Notes under the pieces: generated by a model | Told to the model about the DNA's origin: nothing | Seen by the model: only the letters and a program-made list of their open reading frames with translations | Databases searched by the model: none | Origin: DATFLK01 sp035267815 | GTDB lineage: Bacteria; Pseudomonadota; Zetaproteobacteria; Mariprofundales; Mariprofundaceae | NCBI GenBank assembly: GCA_035267815.1 | Contig: DATFLK010000132.1 | Span: 1 to 9,771, forward strand | Length of the DNA stretch: 9,771 nt | Direction of reading: 5' to 3' | Shown: piece after piece, positions 7,102 through 9,771 of the stretch | Layout of the letters: the number at the start of each line of letters is the position of its first letter | How positions within the stretch are numbered: the first letter of the stretch is position 1 | Position numbers and translations under genes: made by a program

Positions 7102-7199
7102 ACCGACCGGCTCGAACAGATTGGGAAAAACAGGCACCCATGCGCTGCCCGATTTCATGCCGGCGCCCCTCCGCCGAAGCCCTTTTCGACCTGCAGTAA
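7098..7199 (+). CDS. Possible 33-codon small ORF coupled to the kinase gene
   Basis: An ATG at 7098-7100 overlaps the deoxynucleoside kinase stop as ATGA and opens a 33-codon frame ending at TAA 7197-7199. The predicted peptide starts MNRPARTDWEKQ, is basic in the middle with two cysteines (CPISC), and has no recognisable domain. There is no clear Shine-Dalgarno sequence, so translation would depend on coupling. It fills most of the 120-bp gap before the histidine kinase gene. It may be chance, or the remnant of a gene that once followed. Confidence 0.2.
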   Translation: MNRPARTDWEKQAPMRCPISCRRPSAEALFDLQ

Positions 7200-7221
7200 C
7201 CCGGCGACAGGAAAACGACAA

Positions 7222-9414
7222 ATGGAGATGCCGGATACAGAGATCGCCACACTCAGCAGCATGAACAGGCTGACGCTGCGGTTCAGGGATCCGGAGGCTG
7301 AAAACCGCTACCTTCGCTCCACCGACACCCTTCGAAAGATGCAGATGCGGCTGGCGCTGCTGTTCGTCGGACTGCTGTATGCGGTGCTCGGCATCCTCGA
7401 CCGCCATTTCATGCCGGAACAGGTGCGCCAGCTGGCATCCGTCATCCATCTCGCCCAGGGGGGCTGGCTTTGCCTCTCCTCACTTCTGTTGTTCCGTATC
7501 GCGTCACAGGGGGTCCATGCCTCGGTCGTCATGACGACCGTCTTCATCGCCTGGAATCTGAACCTGATGCTCACGACCATGGGGAATACCGACCTGCTCT
7601 TCGGAGAGGCGTACCTGATGATCATCTGGGTCTGGATGATCGATGGTCTCTCGCTGCGCCAGGCGGCATGGCTCAATCTGGTTTTCATCGTCATCTTTGA
7701 GAGCGTCATGGCGCTATGGCATCCCTTCGATATCGACAGGATGCTCTCGCACCACTTCTTTATTCTCGTCTCCATCGTACTTGGTGCACTCGGCGCCTAC
7801 CTGACGGAGTTCTACAGGCGGCAGCACTTCGTCAGCCTCGAACAGATCTCGGCGCAAACCTCGGCCCTGGCGGCAGCCAATACGCAACTGGCTAACGACC
7901 ATGTGGCGCTGATGAAGCTGTCGCAGGCGGTGGAACAGTCGGGCGAAAGCATCCTGATCACCGACAACCGCGCTGTCATCGAATATGCCAATCCGACCTT
8001 CACCGAAACCACTGGCTACCTCGCCGAGGATGTGATCGGAAAGACCCCCGCCATTGTGGGAGACGATGCGGAGAACAGCGACTTCGCCGGCGAGATCAGG
8101 TCTGCGATCCGGCAGGGAAAGGCATGGAGCGGTACGCTGGTGGACAAAAAGCGGGGCGGCGAGCCCTACCCCGCCCTGGTCTCCGTCGCGCCGATCCAGA
8201 ACGATTGCGGCGAGATAACGCATTATGTCTTCACCCAGAAGGACATGACCCAGCATCAACGGCTGGAAGCGCAATTCCGTCATGCACAGAAGATGGAGGC
8301 AGTCGGCACGCTGGTCGGCGGTATCGCCCACGATTTCAACAACACGCTGGCAGGCATTACGGGCAACCTCTACCTAGCAAAACAGGGTGTGGCCCATCTC
8401 CCCGACACGGTCGATATCCTCAACAGGATCGAGATGCTCGCCTTTCGCAGCTCCGATATCGTCAAGCAATTGCTCGCCTTTTCCCGCAAGGGCATCGTCA
8501 ACATGAACACGATGAACATCACCACCTTCTTCTCGGATGTGGCCAATCTCTACAGCGTTATTCTGCCGGAGAATATCGTCTTCCACCGTCAGGACAGCGC
8601 CGCCTGCGAGATGACGGTCTGCGGCGATGAGAACCAGTTGGAACAGGCGGTACTGAACCTGCTGAACAACGCCCGTGATGCCGTCGCCGATATCCGGGAG
8701 CCGGAAATCACGCTGCAACTCGAGAAACGCACACCGAGCCAGGCCTTCAGGCAGGAGCACGAGCTTCAGGGCAGCGAATTCGCCTGCATCAGCGTGATCG
8801 ACAACGGCTGTGGCATCGAGAAGGAAGCGCTCGAGCATATATTCGAACCCTTCTACACCACCAAGGAGGTCGATGAAGGGAGCGGCCTCGGCCTGTCGAT
8901 GGCCTACGGCACCGCGCAGTCCCATCGCGGCACCATTACGGTCGAGAGTCGGCCGGGCCAGGGATCGGCGATTCGACTCTACCTGCCGCTGCTAAACGAG
9001 AAGCCGGTCCGCCTCACCGCCTCCACCAAACCGCTGACGGCCCGGGGCTCGGGCGACACCATCCTGCTGGCCGATGACAACGAATCGGTCCTGAAAATCG
9101 TTACGGCCATCCTCGAACAACTGGGCTACCAGGTGATCCTGGCCATGGACGGCCTGACCGCCGTCGAGCTCTACAAACGCCACCGCAACGACATCCGACT
9201 CGTGATTCTCGACGTCGTGATGCCCCGCATGGGCGGTATCGAGGCGTGTCGTGAAATCCGCGACATGGATGATACCGCCAAGGTCATCTTCCTGACCGGC
9301 TACGATCCCGATCAACAGTTCAACACCCGGGAAGGCTTCCCGGAGGTTGTGGTGACGAAACCGTTCGAGGTCGCGGCCTTCAGCCAGTTGGTGAAATCGC
9401 AACTGGAACGTTAA
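7222..9414 (+). CDS. Membrane-bound hybrid sensor histidine kinase (6 TM, PAS, HisKA, HATPase_c, receiver)
   Basis: This 730-residue sensor should autophosphorylate on His370 and pass the phosphate to its own receiver. Six hydrophobic segments (about 42-60, 72-92, 100-120, 129-143, 148-166, 178-197) form an N-terminal sensory block, preceded by RFRDPEAENRYL. This resembles the membrane sensor regions of adenylate-cyclase-type MASE proteins, a tentative comparison. A helical linker (200-232) leads to a PAS domain (about 233-345). HisKA has GGIAHDFNN with His370. HATPase_c shows the N-box (NLLNNARDAV, 479-488), DNGCG (527-531), FEPFYTTK and GSGLGLS (553-559). The receiver has D618/D619, phosphoacceptor D664 (DVVMP), T692 and K713. 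The ATG at 7222 has AGGA nine bases upstream. There is no output domain, and no separate response regulator gene lies next to it on the visible side. The signal sensed is unknown. Confidence 0.94.
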   Translation: MEMPDTEIATLSSMNRLTLRFRDPEAENRYLRSTDTLRKMQMRLALLFVGLLYAVLGILDRHFMPEQVRQLASVIHLAQGGWLCLSSLLLFRIASQGVHASVVMTTVFIAWNLNLMLTTMGNTDLLFGEAYLMIIWVWMIDGLSLRQAAWLNLVFIVIFESVMALWHPFDIDRMLSHHFFILVSIVLGALGAYLTEFYRRQHFVSLEQISAQTSALAAANTQLANDHVALMKLSQAVEQSGESILITDNRAVIEYANPTFTETTGYLAEDVIGKTPAIVGDDAENSDFAGEIRSAIRQGKAWSGTLVDKKRGGEPYPALVSVAPIQNDCGEITHYVFTQKDMTQHQRLEAQFRHAQKMEAVGTLVGGIAHDFNNTLAGITGNLYLAKQGVAHLPDTVDILNRIEMLAFRSSDIVKQLLAFSRKGIVNMNTMNITTFFSDVANLYSVILPENIVFHRQDSAACEMTVCGDENQLEQAVLNLLNNARDAVADIREPEITLQLEKRTPSQAFRQEHELQGSEFACISVIDNGCGIEKEALEHIFEPFYTTKEVDEGSGLGLSMAYGTAQSHRGTITVESRPGQGSAIRLYLPLLNEKPVRLTASTKPLTARGSGDTILLADDNESVLKIVTAILEQLGYQVILAMDGLTAVELYKRHRNDIRLVILDVVMPRMGGIEACREIRDMDDTAKVIFLTGYDPDQQFNTREGFPEVVVTKPFEVAAFSQLVKSQLER

Positions 9415-9415
9415 T

Positions 9416-9441
9416 CCGCTTTTTTCTGGCAAGAGGAGCGG
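9416..9441 (+). terminator. Weak hairpin right after the histidine kinase stop
   Basis: CCGCTTTTTT pairs with AAGAGGAGCGG as a stem of about ten pairs, several of them G-U, around a six-base loop. It begins two bases after the kinase stop. The U run lies within the stem and none follows it, so this is at best a non-standard terminator. Confidence 0.25.
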
Positions 9442-9452
9442 GGTGAACAGAA

Positions 9453-9474
9453 CCCTTTCAGGTCCATTTCAGGT
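9453..9474 (+). promoter_or_regulatory. Tandem 11-bp direct repeat, likely response-regulator operator
   Basis: CCCTTTCAGGT (9453-9463) is followed directly by CCATTTCAGGT (9464-9474), identical at 10 of 11 positions. Head-to-tail repeats with an 11-bp period are the known binding pattern of OmpR/PhoB-family response regulators, which dock as tandem dimers one helical turn apart. The pair lies 112 bp before the start of the outer-membrane efflux gene. Which regulator binds it is not shown by the sequence. Confidence 0.45.
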
Positions 9475-9507
9475 TCAATCGTTACCTTTGCCGCCATTGT
9501 CCACCCA

Positions 9508-9523
9508 TGTGACGCAGATCACT
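9508..9523 (+). promoter_or_regulatory. CRP/Vfr-like palindromic site
   Basis: TGTGACGCAGATCACT fits the CRP consensus TGTGA-N6-TCACA with one half-site mismatch. With flanks, ATGTGACGCAGATCACTA matches the full symmetrical consensus at 13 of 18 positions. It is centred about 70 bp before the start codon of the efflux gene and just upstream of an AT-rich -10 zone. Relatives of CRP such as FNR-like factors are less likely, because the half-sites are TGTGA rather than TTGAT. Confidence 0.45.
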
Positions 9524-9532
9524 ATATCAGGC

Positions 9533-9546
9533 TATATTTATATCAA
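9533..9546 (+). promoter_or_regulatory. AT-rich -10-like segment before the efflux gene
   Basis: TATATTTATATCAA contains several overlapping -10-like hexamers (TATATT, TATATC) in otherwise GC-rich DNA. No good -35 is present at the right distance, which fits an activator-dependent promoter served by the upstream sites. The exact start of transcription cannot be placed. Confidence 0.35.
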
Positions 9547-9559
9547 TCCCATCATGGGA
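9547..9559. promoter_or_regulatory. Perfect inverted repeat TCCCAT-C-ATGGGA
   Basis: Two 6-bp arms around a single central base lie just after the -10-like zone and 26 bp before the start codon. This placement, around the likely transcription start, would suit a repressor operator. No specific regulator family is recognised. Confidence 0.35.
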
Positions 9560-9585
9560 AATTCCGCACGCAAAGGGAGCGCTTA

Positions 9586-9771
9586 ATGACAGGCAGACAA
9601 AAGATGGCCGCGCTGACCCTGCTGGGCGGCAGTATCGCCATCTTTGGCGCAGCCCATCCGGCTTCGGCGGCATCGTCCGATCCGCAGCCTTGGACCCTTC
9701 AGCGCAGTATCGAGCGGGCCATTGCCATCGCACCGGAAATCCAGCGTGCAAAAGCCGGTATCCGGGCCGGT
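9586..9771 (+). CDS. TolC-family outer-membrane efflux protein, N-terminal fragment
   Basis: Only the first 62 codons lie in the window. The start has a typical signal peptide: a basic MTGRQK, a hydrophobic core MAALTLLGGSIAIFGAA, and a likely cleavage site after HPASA. The mature part begins with PWTLQRSIERAIAIAPEIQRAK, the pattern (W/L-T-L-x-x-a-i-x-x-A-l-x-x-n-P-e-i-x-x-A-r) that opens OEP/TolC/CusC-type outer-membrane channel proteins of type I secretion and RND efflux systems. AGGGAG (9574-9579) lies six bases before the ATG. Such genes are usually followed by membrane-fusion and inner-membrane pump genes, expected beyond the right edge. The substrate cannot be told from this fragment. 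Confidence 0.8.
   Translation, partial: MTGRQKMAALTLLGGSIAIFGAAHPASAASSDPQPWTLQRSIERAIAIAPEIQRAKAGIRAG

Noticed and set aside
7130..7150. Sigma-54-like GG...GC motif before the histidine kinase gene
   Set aside because: The distance between the GG and GC elements does not fit the fixed -24/-12 spacing.

Overview
This window reads as a stretch of chromosome from a moderately GC-rich Gram-negative bacterium, most likely a gammaproteobacterium or a close relative. The pointers are the gene order ribE-ribBA-ribH-nusB-thiL, a folK gene joined to a deoxynucleoside kinase gene, a TrkH-type potassium channel subunit, and a TolC-type outer-membrane protein. No genus can be named from the sequence alone. 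No rRNA, tRNA, CRISPR array, complete insertion sequence or phage gene was seen.

Left part (1-3524, minus strand): a compact riboflavin/thiamine operon read right to left. The order is riboflavin synthase (ribE), bifunctional DHBP synthase/GTP cyclohydrolase II (ribBA), lumazine synthase (ribH), antitermination factor NusB (nusB) and thiamine-monophosphate kinase (thiL, running off the left edge). ribE/ribBA and ribBA/ribH are joined by ATGA stop-start overlaps. Together ribBA, ribH and ribE supply every riboflavin step except the RibD deaminase/reductase and the dephosphorylation step, which are not in the window.

Middle (3525-5822): a 136-bp divergent intergenic region holds a small palindrome bracketed by 7-bp direct repeats. 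It separates the rib operon from a plus-strand K+ uptake pair, a TrkH-like channel and a short single-unit RCK regulator, again joined by an ATGA overlap.

Right part (5966-9771, plus strand): folK (folate pathway) overlaps a deoxynucleoside kinase gene (nucleotide salvage). A possible 33-codon ORF is coupled to the end of the kinase. Next comes a membrane-bound hybrid histidine kinase (six TM segments, PAS, HisKA, HATPase_c, C-terminal receiver). A 171-bp AT-rich gap follows, with several regulatory-looking motifs: an 11-bp tandem repeat, a CRP-like palindrome, an AT-rich -10 zone and a second palindrome. The gap precedes the start of a secreted TolC-family outer-membrane efflux protein, cut by the right edge.

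Most of the window is conserved housekeeping sequence, and I did not find a convincing new biological system. The parts most worth a second look are the regulatory region before the efflux gene, the hybrid kinase with no visible partner, the small divergent repeat element, and two possible small coupled ORFs.
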